Of a stretch of DNA of 15,437 nucleotides, positions 1-7,455 are shown piece by piece. The position numbers and the translations under genes are program-made. Numbering within the stretch: the stretch's first letter is position 1; the number at the start of each line of letters is the position of its first letter. This stretch comes from Thermoplasmatota archaeon. GTDB taxonomy: Archaea; Thermoplasmatota; Thermoplasmata; Thermoplasmatales; GCA-001856825. The notes beneath the pieces are model-generated. The model worked only from the letters and a program-made list of their open reading frames with translations. It made no database searches and was not told where the DNA came from. The stretch covers positions 1 to 15,437 of the forward strand of contig JAMCQR010000014.1 of assembly GCA_023379555.1 (NCBI GenBank). The letters are read 5' to 3'.

Positions 1-2
1 AG

Positions 3-125
3 AAGAAGAATGTTATCGCAAGGATAATTCCAGTCTTCGTCTCAGTGCTCATGTTTGTTAAGGAGTTCTTCAGCACCTTTATTCTGCTCATTGAATCCAT
101 CAAGTCCACCGATTATTCGGGCTAA
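3..125 (+). CDS. C-terminal end of an unidentified hydrophobic protein (partial)
   Basis: An open frame enters at the left edge and runs 40 codons to a TAA. The peptide begins with two lysines and has a long hydrophobic stretch (about residues 4-33, rich in Val, Ile, Phe and Leu) followed by a short polar tail ending DYSG. This looks like the last membrane helix of a larger membrane protein whose body lies outside the window. The other two + frames hit stops early, which supports this one. There is too little sequence to name a family. It lies on the same strand as the zinc-ribbon genes, but a 246-base gap separates it from them, so a shared operon is doubtful. Confidence 0.4.
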   Translation, partial: KKNVIARIIPVFVSVLMFVKEFFSTFILLIESIKSTDYSG

Positions 126-216
126 TCGAGAACCTCCATTAAAAGCTTTGCAGCGAATAGCTGTTTGCATAGTAAATTAAGACGTATCAACAGTGTCTGT
201 AAATGACTTGAATACC

Positions 217-226
217 TATATAAAAA
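217..226 (+). promoter_or_regulatory. Candidate TATA element in the gap before the zinc-ribbon genes
   Basis: The run tatataaaaa is a good archaeal TATA-box match. Transcription would start near 246, leaving a leader of about 125 bases before the GTG at 372, or it could serve a very short RNA or peptide. A closer TATA at 344-351 is the better candidate for the gene, so this one is either a distal second promoter or chance in A/T-rich DNA. I see no convincing gene between 126 and 371. Confidence 0.3.
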
Positions 227-306
227 GTGAACAAATGAAGCTACAAAGTAGTTCAAATAAGTTGACCGAAAATTCAGCAGTGATCAATAACAAATGATCC
301 AGACAC

Positions 307-321
307 TTTAACCAAGTTAAA
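307..321. repeat. Short perfect inverted repeat (possible operator)
   Basis: TTTAAC and its reverse complement GTTAAA are separated by three bases (caa). The repeat lies about 23 bases upstream of the TATA element that probably serves the gene at 372. That position would suit an activator or regulator site, but a 6-bp repeat in A/T-rich DNA can easily arise by chance. Confidence 0.3.
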
Positions 322-343
322 AATATTAATGCAGGCAAGAAAG

Positions 344-351
344 CTTAAATA
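344..351 (+). promoter_or_regulatory. TATA box for the zinc-ribbon membrane protein gene
   Basis: The octamer cttaaata is centred about 24.5 bases upstream of the GTG at 372, the usual archaeal distance from TATA to transcription start. No ribosome binding site precedes the GTG. Together these suggest a leaderless transcript starting at or next to that codon, which supports the GTG start. Confidence 0.55.
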
Positions 352-371
352 GATGACGGAAGTATTTAAGC

Positions 372-911
372 GTGTTCTGTTCAAGATGCGGTTACGAAAA
401 CCGTTCTGGAGCAAATTTTTGTGCGAGATGTGGAGCTTCCCTTTCATCCCCTCAGGATGCTCAAACAGAAAACAAGAAAGATGATAGACAGGGAAAATTT
501 GAAGCACAGCCAAGTAATTCAAACCAAACACAGGCGCAGTCCACTATCACCGTACTCAAGAGGCACTGGACTGCCACATTAGCTGCAATAGTCTGGATCT
601 TAACTGCTCTAGCAAATTTTTATCTGGTTATAGCCAACGCTATAATCGGAAATAGGATAGGATTTGGACTTGACCTATTACTCACATTCCTCTCTGCTGC
701 AGCGGTCTATGATTTCTTTGATGGTGACAAGGAAGCACTTTACTTTGCAACTGCTGCAATAGTGATAGCATTTATTTTCGATGTAATCGCAGGAGCGTGG
801 ATAACGGTTGCAGAGGTCATTGTCATTGCCATTTTCACGTACCTGCCATTCAATCATCTAGTTAAAGACGGAATCAAAGCTCACAATTACAAAATTGTGG
901 GAGCTAAGTAG
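372..911 (+). CDS. Zinc-ribbon membrane protein of unknown function
   Basis: A 179-residue protein with an N-terminal zinc ribbon: C3xxC6 and C17xxC20, each pair followed by Gly, of the double-zinc-ribbon (DZR) type common in archaea. A polar, Gln/Asn/Lys-rich linker covers about residues 22-60. The rest is hydrophobic, with three to four likely membrane helices at about 66-92, 97-116 and 121-160, and a short charged tail. The zinc ribbon probably faces the cytoplasm and may bind a partner, but no reaction can be assigned. The start is GTG; an ATG at 353 is in another frame, and a TATA box sits at leaderless distance. The gene is followed closely by a second zinc-ribbon gene on the same strand, so the two may be co-transcribed and work together. 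Confidence 0.75.
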   Translation: MFCSRCGYENRSGANFCARCGASLSSPQDAQTENKKDDRQGKFEAQPSNSNQTQAQSTITVLKRHWTATLAAIVWILTALANFYLVIANAIIGNRIGFGLDLLLTFLSAAAVYDFFDGDKEALYFATAAIVIAFIFDVIAGAWITVAEVIVIAIFTYLPFNHLVKDGIKAHNYKIVGAK

Positions 912-975
912 AGTGCCTCTTTTTAAGGAACGACCCCCAGCAAATTCCCAGTCCAATTTCCCGAAGGGATTTGAC

Positions 976-2319
976 ATGTACCACCGGGACCCGTCTAAAC
1001 TTCAGAGGGATCTCAGCCCAGAATTTGGTGGCACAGCTGGCCAAATATGGGGGGCAAGCTACTACATGCAGACAATATGCCATGTATGTAGGCTACAACT
1101 ATATCCAGAAAAGGATGTTCCCAATTTTTTCCCTGCTGCGCAGTTCATCGACCAAGTCCAGTTTACCACACCTGGTGGTCTCTCTTTGTGCAAAAGACAC
1201 TTCGATCTTGTGGACGGTCTCATAAAGAGAAAGATCGATGTGGACCAATGGCCTTCACAGCTCATCAGAGGGATAGTTACGTTTTCCAAGGCCTATCTGC
1301 AAGCAGGTATGGACGGTGTGTCAGCTGCACAGAAAGGTTTGGGAAGTATTCAGACCACCAAGACTGTGATAACACCAGCACCGATAGTTGGTAATACTTA
1401 CAATCCGGTCAGCACTTTTGGGGGCACAGGTACATTTTCATACGATTTCTTGGTTTTTCCGATGCAACGACAGGTGGTTGATCAGCAGGCGGTCAATGAA
1501 CTCAACTGGACTCAAAATTACCTGAAATTCAGCCAACAGCGAATACAGACCTTCACTGAGCAAGTTTCAAAATATTCAGAACTCCTCGAGAAGGTGAGGA
1601 AGGATAATCCCGCAAAATTCGTCACATGCCTGAGGTGCGGTCAATCGGAGATGCCGCTGGGAACTAAGGTTTGTACCTGGTGTGGTCAGAGTCAAGGTTA
1701 CACCGGTGAAGCAGTTCCTACTCCGTGCCTTGTCGAGGATGTAGACCCTCTGAATGTAGTCCCTCTGTATTCGAACAGGACAGGTACAGCAGTCTTAAAC
1801 AATGCAAGTGGAAATATCGATTCCCGAAGCTACTCAGGAAAAAGCAAGTATGGTAAAAATGAGAACCAAAGGAACGACGTTGTTAGCCCGCACGGAATAG
1901 CCACAGATGTTTTTTGTACAACTTGCGGATCAAAAATTTTGAATCCGAAATCAAATTTCTGTGATAGCTGTGGTTCATCGATTGACAGGAAAAAACAGCC
2001 CATTTCATCAAATAGAAATAACAACAAAGCAAAATCAGGTGAGCCCTTTCACCCACAGTCATCTGTTAAGAGACCTCTTGATCAGCCCTTCAAAGAGAAA
2101 AAAGTGAACTTCTCAGGTAGCGGAGATACGAAGGAGGAAGAGATTCCAGAGACAAGCCATTACAACTCAAATACGGATAATTCCACCGCAGACTCCTCAA
2201 AGGGCGAATCGTTGAAATTCTGTCCAGAATGCGGAAGAAAACTACCTTTTGATGGGACAAAGTACTGTCCTTATTGTGGTGAAAAGATGCCAGACCCTAG
2301 TAAAACGAAAACAATTTAA
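976..2319 (+). CDS. Multi-zinc-ribbon soluble protein of unknown function
   Basis: From the ATG at 976 the protein has 447 residues. Three C-terminal CxxC-CxxC zinc ribbons are clear: C218/C221 with C233/C236, C314/C317 with C329/C332, and C416/C419 with C431/C434. Low-complexity Ser/Asn/Lys-rich linkers separate them. A further CHVC at 35-38 and a Cys-Lys-Arg-His at 72-75 near the N-terminus may form another metal site. I do not recognise residues 1-210, and there are no membrane helices. The frame is open further upstream, giving TTG at 895 and GTG at 913; I prefer ATG 976 because a purine-rich, SD-like gaaggga lies just before it and the upstream residues look like non-coding translation. 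Cytoplasmic scaffolding or nucleic-acid binding is possible but unproven. It probably forms a unit with the upstream membrane zinc-ribbon gene. Confidence 0.8.
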   Translation: MYHRDPSKLQRDLSPEFGGTAGQIWGASYYMQTICHVCRLQLYPEKDVPNFFPAAQFIDQVQFTTPGGLSLCKRHFDLVDGLIKRKIDVDQWPSQLIRGIVTFSKAYLQAGMDGVSAAQKGLGSIQTTKTVITPAPIVGNTYNPVSTFGGTGTFSYDFLVFPMQRQVVDQQAVNELNWTQNYLKFSQQRIQTFTEQVSKYSELLEKVRKDNPAKFVTCLRCGQSEMPLGTKVCTWCGQSQGYTGEAVPTPCLVEDVDPLNVVPLYSNRTGTAVLNNASGNIDSRSYSGKSKYGKNENQRNDVVSPHGIATDVFCTTCGSKILNPKSNFCDSCGSSIDRKKQPISSNRNNNKAKSGEPFHPQSSVKRPLDQPFKEKKVNFSGSGDTKEEEIPETSHYNSNTDNSTADSSKGESLKFCPECGRKLPFDGTKYCPYCGEKMPDPSKTKTI

Positions 2320-2381
2320 AAATAGGAATCTGACTCGAAGACTATTTTATAGATCCACTAAAGCATCTGACTATGCGAGTT

Positions 2382-4304
2382 CTATTTATGTGAGATAAAC
2401 TCTAAAGCATCATTAATTTCCTTGCCGGTGAATTGGCAAGACTTATCATCGCATACCTGAATATTGTCAATTCCAGGTATTAGTAAGACTTCCGGCAGGA
2501 AAGTCTTCCCCAGATATGATAGAAATTGCTCCCTGAATATCTCAGGAGTCTCGATCTTCTTTTGTTTCCCTCTGAACAAGAGCGCAGATAGAAGGTAAAC
2601 AGAGGAGAGAGGATTTCTAATCATTTCGTTTCTCCTCGAGTGAAGTATTGATTCGCTTAAATCCCTGTATTCTTCTACTCCGGTTGCCATGTATAGTTTT
2701 TCAAGCACCGCATACATGATCGACTCGCCTGAAGGATAAATGATATCCAGCCTGTCCTTGTTCCTTGATATGGATTTGTACATTCCTTCCCCACTGGTAA
2801 AGAATCCTCCATCTTTGGTGTCGAAGAACTTTTCTCTAGCAGAATTAATCTTCTCGATCGCTTCTGAAAGGAACTTGTTGTCCCCCGTGTATTCATACAG
2901 ATCAAGCATCAGTGCGGAGTAATAAGCGTAATCTTCGAGCAAACCGTCTACACCTTTCCTCCCGTTTCGCACAGTTCTGTAGAGAGAGTCTCCCTTGGAA
3001 AACAATTCAATAACTTTTCGAGATGTCTCGATTATCTCTTTAAAATGCCTCTTTGAACTCGACATTGAAAATGCAAGTTCTGCAGAAAGAAGCATGCAGT
3101 TCCATGAAAGTATCGCCTTATCATCCTTCTTGGGAATTCCTCTTTTGTTTCTAGCTTCAAGAATTACCAGATTTAATTCCCTCAGAGTCTTTATTTTTTC
3201 CTTTGAAACATTGAAGAGCTCTCTCCTTCTGAACACTATCCTATTTTCTGCATCTCTATCGAAATAATAGCTCTCCTCGATCCGTTTCCTTGTTTGGAGG
3301 TCAAAGTTTTCCTCCAGTTCCTTTTCACTCCAAGTGTAATACTCTCCCTCGTTCCCGTTGAAATCTGCATCCAGTCCGCTCGCATAAAATCCGTCAGAAT
3401 TTCTCATTTCCCTGTCTGCGAAATCGAAGATCTCTCCAGCTACTTCAAGAAAACCACTGTCGCCAGTAAATCTATAGAACTGAGTAAATGTCTGAATGGC
3501 CAGTGCCTGGTCATAGAGCATCTTCTCGAAATGGGGAAGCTTCCATTCAGAATCAGTCGAGTATCTGTGCAGACCGTGGCCGACCTGATCGTATATTCCT
3601 CCATTACGCATGTTCTTGAGCGTCTTCTCTAAGATGTACGATAGATTCTTGGTCCTCTTGGTATGCATATAGTTCATGAGAAACAGCAAGTACGGGAAAT
3701 TGGGGAATTTCGGCGCCTCCCCGAAGCCACCATTCTTCCTGTCGTACATGCTTTGGAGAGTCTCAACAGAGTCCTCGAACCTTATCTCTCCCTCCATCTC
3801 TTTATCCGGACTGAGGATGATGGACGAGACTTGATCGGTCGCTTCGATGATCCTTCCTCGCTCATTTTTCCAGATCTGGGAAATCGCATTTAGGATACCA
3901 ACCATCCCACCGTTGCTGTCAGAATCCCTCGCAGGAAGGTAAGTGAACACCTGGAAGGGTCGCCCATCCGGCATTGCAATTACGTTCAATGGCCATCCTC
4001 CGCTCCCGTTCATCACTTGGGAAACATTCATGTAAAAGGAGTCAACGTCTGGCCTCTCTTCCCGATCAACAACGACTGGGATGTAATCTTCGTTCAGTAT
4101 CTTTGAGACTTCTTCGTCCCTGAATGATTCCCGTTGCATCACGTGGCACCAATGGCAGGTCGAATAACCTATAGTGATGAAGAGTGGTTTGTCTTCCTTT
4201 CTTGACTTCTCAAACAGGTCATCCCCCCAGACGTTCCATTTTACCGGGTCAGTCTTGTGATCCTCCAGGTATGGGCTCCTATTGAAATTCTCTTCTTTGT
4301 TCAT
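2382..4304 (-). CDS. YyaL/SPATA20-family thioredoxin-fold protein (DUF255)
   Basis: A full-length 640-residue member of the YyaL/SPATA20 family (usually about 600-700). The N-terminal thioredoxin-like domain shows the family hallmarks: STCHWCHVM with C50 and C53, DREERPD at 80-86 and GGWPLNV at 102-108. The remainder is the expected alpha/alpha-barrel, related to N-acylglucosamine 2-epimerase and six-hairpin glycosidase folds, with GGFGEAPKFP near 190 and HFEKMLYDQA near 260. The precise reaction of the family is not established; a redox or metal role of the CHWC pair together with a carbohydrate-like pocket is commonly suggested. There is no signal peptide, so it is cytoplasmic. The gene stands alone with its own TATA box and converges on the zinc-ribbon gene across 62 bases. 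Confidence 0.92.
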   Translation of the reverse strand: MNKEENFNRSPYLEDHKTDPVKWNVWGDDLFEKSRKEDKPLFITIGYSTCHWCHVMQRESFRDEEVSKILNEDYIPVVVDREERPDVDSFYMNVSQVMNGSGGWPLNVIAMPDGRPFQVFTYLPARDSDSNGGMVGILNAISQIWKNERGRIIEATDQVSSIILSPDKEMEGEIRFEDSVETLQSMYDRKNGGFGEAPKFPNFPYLLFLMNYMHTKRTKNLSYILEKTLKNMRNGGIYDQVGHGLHRYSTDSEWKLPHFEKMLYDQALAIQTFTQFYRFTGDSGFLEVAGEIFDFADREMRNSDGFYASGLDADFNGNEGEYYTWSEKELEENFDLQTRKRIEESYYFDRDAENRIVFRRRELFNVSKEKIKTLRELNLVILEARNKRGIPKKDDKAILSWNCMLLSAELAFSMSSSKRHFKEIIETSRKVIELFSKGDSLYRTVRNGRKGVDGLLEDYAYYSALMLDLYEYTGDNKFLSEAIEKINSAREKFFDTKDGGFFTSGEGMYKSISRNKDRLDIIYPSGESIMYAVLEKLYMATGVEEYRDLSESILHSRRNEMIRNPLSSVYLLSALLFRGKQKKIETPEIFREQFLSYLGKTFLPEVLLIPGIDNIQVCDDKSCQFTGKEINDALEFISHK

Positions 4305-4325
4305 TGTTTTCTGGATTTGGAACCG

Positions 4326-4333
4326 TATATTAA
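4326..4333 (-). promoter_or_regulatory. TATA box for the YyaL-family gene
   Basis: On the - strand this reads ttaatata, centred about 25.5 bases upstream of the ATG at 4304, with no Shine-Dalgarno sequence before that ATG. The spacing predicts a leaderless mRNA and separates this gene from the permease upstream of it. Confidence 0.55.
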
Positions 4334-4353
4334 TTCTTGTTCACTATGCTCCA

Positions 4354-4384
4354 GAAAAAGTCCAGTCAAATTTTCAGAATTTGA
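4354..4384 (-). terminator. Possible terminator hairpin and T-run after the permease
   Basis: On the - strand, about 14 bases past the permease stop, a 7-bp perfect inverted repeat (tcaaatt and aatttga, 4366-4384) encloses a 5-base loop. A run of five T (4355-4359) follows a few bases on. The stem is A/T-rich and weak; archaeal termination depends mainly on the T-run. It would separate the permease from the YyaL-family gene, which has its own promoter. Confidence 0.3.
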
Positions 4385-4397
4385 GATATACAGCAGA

Positions 4398-6023
4398 TCA
4401 AAATGTGAACCTCTTTTTCGAATAGTCAAAGAGTCTGATCCACAATAAGTAGCTCATGATTATGATCACAACGATCATGAAGATGTCTATAGCATCCGTG
4501 TAGGGCAGATTTCCCTGGGCTATCGATTCATCTATCAACTTCATAAGACCGTAGGAGACTGTATACGTCCCGCTGGGAAGCTTTGCATATTCCGCGACCA
4601 TTAGTCCAGCCCAGTAACTTCCAATGGCCGACATTGAACCCGTGATTAACGCAGGTATTATTGCCGGCAACGTGAGGTACCTCAGCCTTGCGAACCTCTT
4701 GAGTTTGATCGTAGATGCAACCATTTCGTACTCAGCAGGAATACTCCTTGCAGCGCCGAAAACATTGAAGAAAATGTAAGAAGCAGCGGAAAGGAATGTT
4801 ATAATCAATACGTCAACGTTCAGCGAAAAGTCGTAGCTGAATGCCCTCATCAGGAACGGAGTAAGGTAGACGAGGATTAATGGGTAAAATATCGGGGCAG
4901 GGACAGAATAGAGAACCTGCATACCTCCGTTTATCATGTCCCCCTCTCTACCCTTCTTGCCCGCTATGATTGCCAGTGGGACCATTGTTGCCAATGATAT
5001 GAAGTAGACGATCGCAATTCTGAGAAGGTCGTAAGCCGTACCTATGCTCGCTTCTTTTAGGAACGACGGTTTCACCACGTAGAGCGAAAAGGCGGCGGCG
5101 AATCCTGATTGGGCGATAAGGTAGAGAGCCACTATGAGTATCAATATGAGAGACGAACCAATCATAACATTTAGGACTCTGGATGACGGATTCAATTTCT
5201 TTCCTCCCGTACTGACTGTTGACAGCTTAGATGACATTTTTCCAACCGAGGACACCAACTGAGTTAGAGATCCCGCTACCTGAGTAGTTCTCTGGGAGAT
5301 GGAAGTCATTAACTCGCTCTTTCTTCTAGTTTTCTTCTGGTTTTGGTTCCCCGATTCCGTCTCAAAGGTGAATCTTTCGACGCGTCTTATGAGTGGATTT
5401 ATGATAAGCTGAGAGTTCAGTATGATCACTATTATCATCACCAGAATCAGCAAAAGAGTACCAAAAAGATCCTGGCGCTGAGAAAGTGCTACCGCCACCT
5501 GCCCAATACCGAAAACATGGTAATTCTGGGTCCCAAGCGATATGACCTCTGCAAGTGTGATGTAGAACAGTCCACTAGCAAAACTTGGCATAATATTTGC
5601 GACAATCTTCTGGTAACTCGCAGGGATGTACAAATACTTGAGTTTTTTCCAGAGCGTCATCTTTATTGCGCGTGTAGACTCCATTAATTCCAACGGGATG
5701 TGTGAAACAGCCTGGTATACTCCTGTTATGAGGTTCCAAACAAGGGCTGTGATGATCAGAACATCGACCGCGAGTTCTGTTCCAAGGGGTCCCCCAATAT
5801 CCTTCAGGAAAAAAACCAACACGATCGGGAAAAAAGAGATTACAGGAATTGCTTCCAAAACATCGACGATCGGTATGAGAATCAACTCAGCAATCCTCAC
5901 CCTTGCTGCCAAGATACCGAAAACGAGTGCGAGAAGTATTGAGACGGCCATTAGAATCCATAATCTAAGAAACGTGACACCAGTGGCCTCGAGAATAAGC
6001 AGCAGGAGGGCGAAGCTTACCAT
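4398..6023 (-). CDS. Duplicated ABC transporter permease, anion (nitrate/sulfonate-type) uptake
   Basis: A 541-residue permease made of two fused binding-protein-dependent transport domains, fitting COG4986 (duplicated permease of an ABC-type anion transporter). The first half (about 1-215) and second half (about 285-535) each hold roughly five to six membrane helices and an EAA-type loop that contacts the ATPase: ESTRAIK...YIP near 115-134 and EMVASTIK...TLP near 432-453. A polar linker at about 220-280 joins them. One polypeptide therefore supplies both membrane halves. The ATG at 6023 follows a very G-rich Shine-Dalgarno sequence. The frame stays open upstream to 6248, but that part would overlap the divergent ATPase gene. 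With this start the first helix is short, so a non-standard upstream start cannot be excluded. The partner ATPase is divergent, 148 bases away. The substrate is not determinable here. Confidence 0.87.
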   Translation of the reverse strand: MVSFALLLLILEATGVTFLRLWILMAVSILLALVFGILAARVRIAELILIPIVDVLEAIPVISFFPIVLVFFLKDIGGPLGTELAVDVLIITALVWNLITGVYQAVSHIPLELMESTRAIKMTLWKKLKYLYIPASYQKIVANIMPSFASGLFYITLAEVISLGTQNYHVFGIGQVAVALSQRQDLFGTLLLILVMIIVIILNSQLIINPLIRRVERFTFETESGNQNQKKTRRKSELMTSISQRTTQVAGSLTQLVSSVGKMSSKLSTVSTGGKKLNPSSRVLNVMIGSSLILILIVALYLIAQSGFAAAFSLYVVKPSFLKEASIGTAYDLLRIAIVYFISLATMVPLAIIAGKKGREGDMINGGMQVLYSVPAPIFYPLILVYLTPFLMRAFSYDFSLNVDVLIITFLSAASYIFFNVFGAARSIPAEYEMVASTIKLKRFARLRYLTLPAIIPALITGSMSAIGSYWAGLMVAEYAKLPSGTYTVSYGLMKLIDESIAQGNLPYTDAIDIFMIVVIIIMSYLLWIRLFDYSKKRFTF

Positions 6024-6025
6024 GG

Positions 6026-6076
6026 CTCCCCCCTTATAAAAGGACCGTAGAAATGCTTTTCTTAAGGTAAATAAAA
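6026..6076 (-). promoter_or_regulatory. Permease start region: G-rich ribosome binding site and candidate TATA
   Basis: On the - strand, ggggggag ends two bases before the ATG at 6023 and can pair with the CCUCC end of 16S rRNA. An A/T-rich ttttattta (6068-6076) would place a transcription start near 6048, giving a short leader that includes this site. A second TATA-like stretch (ttttataa, 6034-6041) is too close to the ATG to serve it. Confidence 0.35.
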
Positions 6077-6143
6077 TCTGTATTCCATGAAATATGATGG
6101 TCGAAGAGTGAGAAAGGAAAAGACAGAAACGGTTAGCAGAACG

Positions 6144-6151
6144 TTTTATAA
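6144..6151 (+). promoter_or_regulatory. TATA box for the ABC ATPase gene
   Basis: ttttataa is centred 24.5 bases before the ATG at 6172, with no Shine-Dalgarno sequence between, which predicts a leaderless transcript. It lies in the 148-base divergent region shared with the permease, where one regulator could control both genes. Confidence 0.6.
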
Positions 6152-6171
6152 CATCATGACCTTCTGATTCG

Positions 6172-6927
6172 ATGGCCTTCCTCGACCTGAGGGACATAGG
6201 AGTTGAATTCGAGTCCAATGGGAAGAAACTCCAGGCGCTAAGCAACATCTCCTTCTCTGTAGATACAAATCAGTTCGTTTCCATTATAGGTCCATCTGGT
6301 TCCGGAAAATCCACCATAATCAAGATACTATTGGAACTGCTACGTCCATCGACGGGAACCGTTACGATAGGGGGAAAACCCTTGGGGGAAGCAAATCCAA
6401 AGATATCTGTGGTTTTTCAGAACGCAGCCCTGTTCCCCTGGCTTGACGTCCTAAAGAACGTTGAGATCGCCCTGGAACCGTTGACAAAGGACGAGAAGTA
6501 CATTAAGGAGACATCTGAGAAGTTCATAAAAATAGTTGGAATAGATGGTTTCGAGGAAGCATATCCGAGAGAGCTCTCTGGTGGAATGAAGCAGAGGGTC
6601 TCTATAGCGCGTGCACTAGCCACTGGCCCCGATCTCCTGCTCCTTGACGAACCGTTTGCTGCACTGGATGTTTTCACAGCCCAGGCACTCAGGGAAGAAC
6701 TCCTTGATCTCTGGGAATCGCCCACCTTCCCTCCTAATACGATTCTGATGGTGACCCACAACGTGGACGAGGCGGTCCAGATGAGTGACAAGATCGTAGT
6801 TATGAGCCACAGACCGTCAAGGGTTCTCGGAGAGGTGAAGATAGAACTCCCTAGGCCAAGGAACACCAGGAGCGAGGAATTCTACGCAGTAGTAGACGGC
6901 GTTGTAAAATTGATGTCTTCTGACTAA
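6172..6927 (+). CDS. ABC transporter ATP-binding protein, nitrate/sulfonate/anion type
   Basis: A complete 251-residue ABC ATPase of the TauB/SsuB/NrtD group (COG1116). It contains Walker A GPSGSGKST at 40-48, Q-loop Q83 in VFQN, signature LSGGMKQR at 135-142, Walker B LLLLDEP at 155-161, the D-loop ALD just after it and switch histidine H196. It hydrolyses ATP on the cytoplasmic face to drive import through the duplicated permease encoded divergently. The protein stops shortly after the nucleotide-binding domain; a domain often fused to the C-terminus of this group is instead encoded by the convergent gene downstream. The start is fixed by a leaderless-type TATA. No substrate-binding protein gene is adjacent. 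Confidence 0.93.
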   Translation: MAFLDLRDIGVEFESNGKKLQALSNISFSVDTNQFVSIIGPSGSGKSTIIKILLELLRPSTGTVTIGGKPLGEANPKISVVFQNAALFPWLDVLKNVEIALEPLTKDEKYIKETSEKFIKIVGIDGFEEAYPRELSGGMKQRVSIARALATGPDLLLLDEPFAALDVFTAQALREELLDLWESPTFPPNTILMVTHNVDEAVQMSDKIVVMSHRPSRVLGEVKIELPRPRNTRSEEFYAVVDGVVKLMSSD

Positions 6928-7394
6928 TCCTTCAACACGATGTTGCCAATGTCGCTGTCATACGTGAAGAGCTTTGTATATCTTCCCCAGTTCAGGAGGA
7001 TCTTGAGGGTATCGTCGCTCTGTCCCGGAGGAAATACTTCGTTGAGATACCTTCCGACATCGTCCTTCGGGACTTCCTTCGTATTGAGCGTATTGAAGTA
7101 GGCGATCAGAGTGTGGAATGGTTCAACATCCTTGACCAGAGAGTGCAGTAACTTCTTTCTCTGTTCAATGCTTGAACCGAGGAACTTTCTTCCAGTCTCT
7201 GTTATGGAGACGTCTCCATTTGAAATCTCTATGAGCTTCAGGCTTTCCGCATCGTCAAGAAGATTCATCAACATTGTCCTCTCTTCATCGAGAGAATCAT
7301 CGAGCTTGGCTATGTCGGTTGGTTTTCCGATGTCTTCCAGAATTTCGAGCAAACCAATCAAACTGTTAGGGCCATTGGTTTCAAGACGGTGCAT
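6924..7394 (-). CDS. Free-standing AAA-associated C-terminal domain protein (PF09821-like)
   Basis: A small acidic protein, 156 residues from ATG 7394 (160 from TTG 7406). It resembles the AAA_assoc_C domain usually found at the C-terminus of nitrate/sulfonate-type ABC ATPases. It has an N-terminal winged-helix-like part (LLEILEDIGKPTDIAKL, then ISNGDVSITETGRKFL) and a conserved end with LNWGRYTKLFTYD. It contains no Walker motifs. The stop codon overlaps the ABC ATPase stop tail to tail, so the two are physically linked but on opposite strands with separate promoters. I infer a regulatory or stabilising role towards that ATPase, acting in trans. The start is uncertain: a TATA at 7426-7433 would start transcription near 7403-7405, favouring ATG 7394 with a short leader. 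Confidence 0.72.
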   Translation of the reverse strand: MHRLETNGPNSLIGLLEILEDIGKPTDIAKLDDSLDEERTMLMNLLDDAESLKLIEISNGDVSITETGRKFLGSSIEQRKKLLHSLVKDVEPFHTLIAYFNTLNTKEVPKDDVGRYLNEVFPPGQSDDTLKILLNWGRYTKLFTYDSDIGNIVLKD

Positions 7395-7425
7395 GTATCG
7401 TTTCAATAATCATTATCGGACCGAG

Positions 7426-7433
7426 TTTAAAAA
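7426..7433 (-). promoter_or_regulatory. TATA box for the AAA-associated domain gene
   Basis: tttttaaa on the - strand lies in the 49-62 base gap between the end of subunit I and this gene. It is 23.5 bases from TTG 7406 and 35.5 from ATG 7394. Its T-run could also help terminate the ATP synthase transcript. It suggests the small gene is not simply the last gene of the ATP synthase operon. Confidence 0.4.
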
Positions 7434-7455
7434 TGTGTTGTCGAGGGACGATGTT

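Noticed and set aside
235..297. 20-codon ORF starting ATG at 235 in the gap before the zinc-ribbon gene
   Set aside because: Very polar, no ribosome site, and only about 13 bases past the TATA-like run, so a transcript from that element would start inside it.
895..975. Longer start (TTG 895 or GTG 913) for the multi-zinc-ribbon protein
   Set aside because: TTG 895 overlaps the end of the upstream gene, and the added residues show no domain. ATG 976 has a purine-rich site before it. Not fully excluded.
2328..2372. Direct repeat atctgact at 2328-2335 and 2365-2372
   Set aside because: Only eight bases, in a short convergent gap with dissimilar flanks. Likely chance.
3294..3632. 112-codon + strand frame inside the YyaL-family gene, and similar + frames nearby
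   Set aside because: These are antisense shadows of an intact conserved protein, with no motifs or promoter of their own.
6024..6248. Upstream extension of the permease reading frame by 75 codons
   Set aside because: It would overlap the divergent ABC ATPase start and its promoter. The ATG at 6023 has a G-rich ribosome site, and the extension reads as polar, unremarkable sequence, except that the last dozen residues might suit a permease N-terminus.
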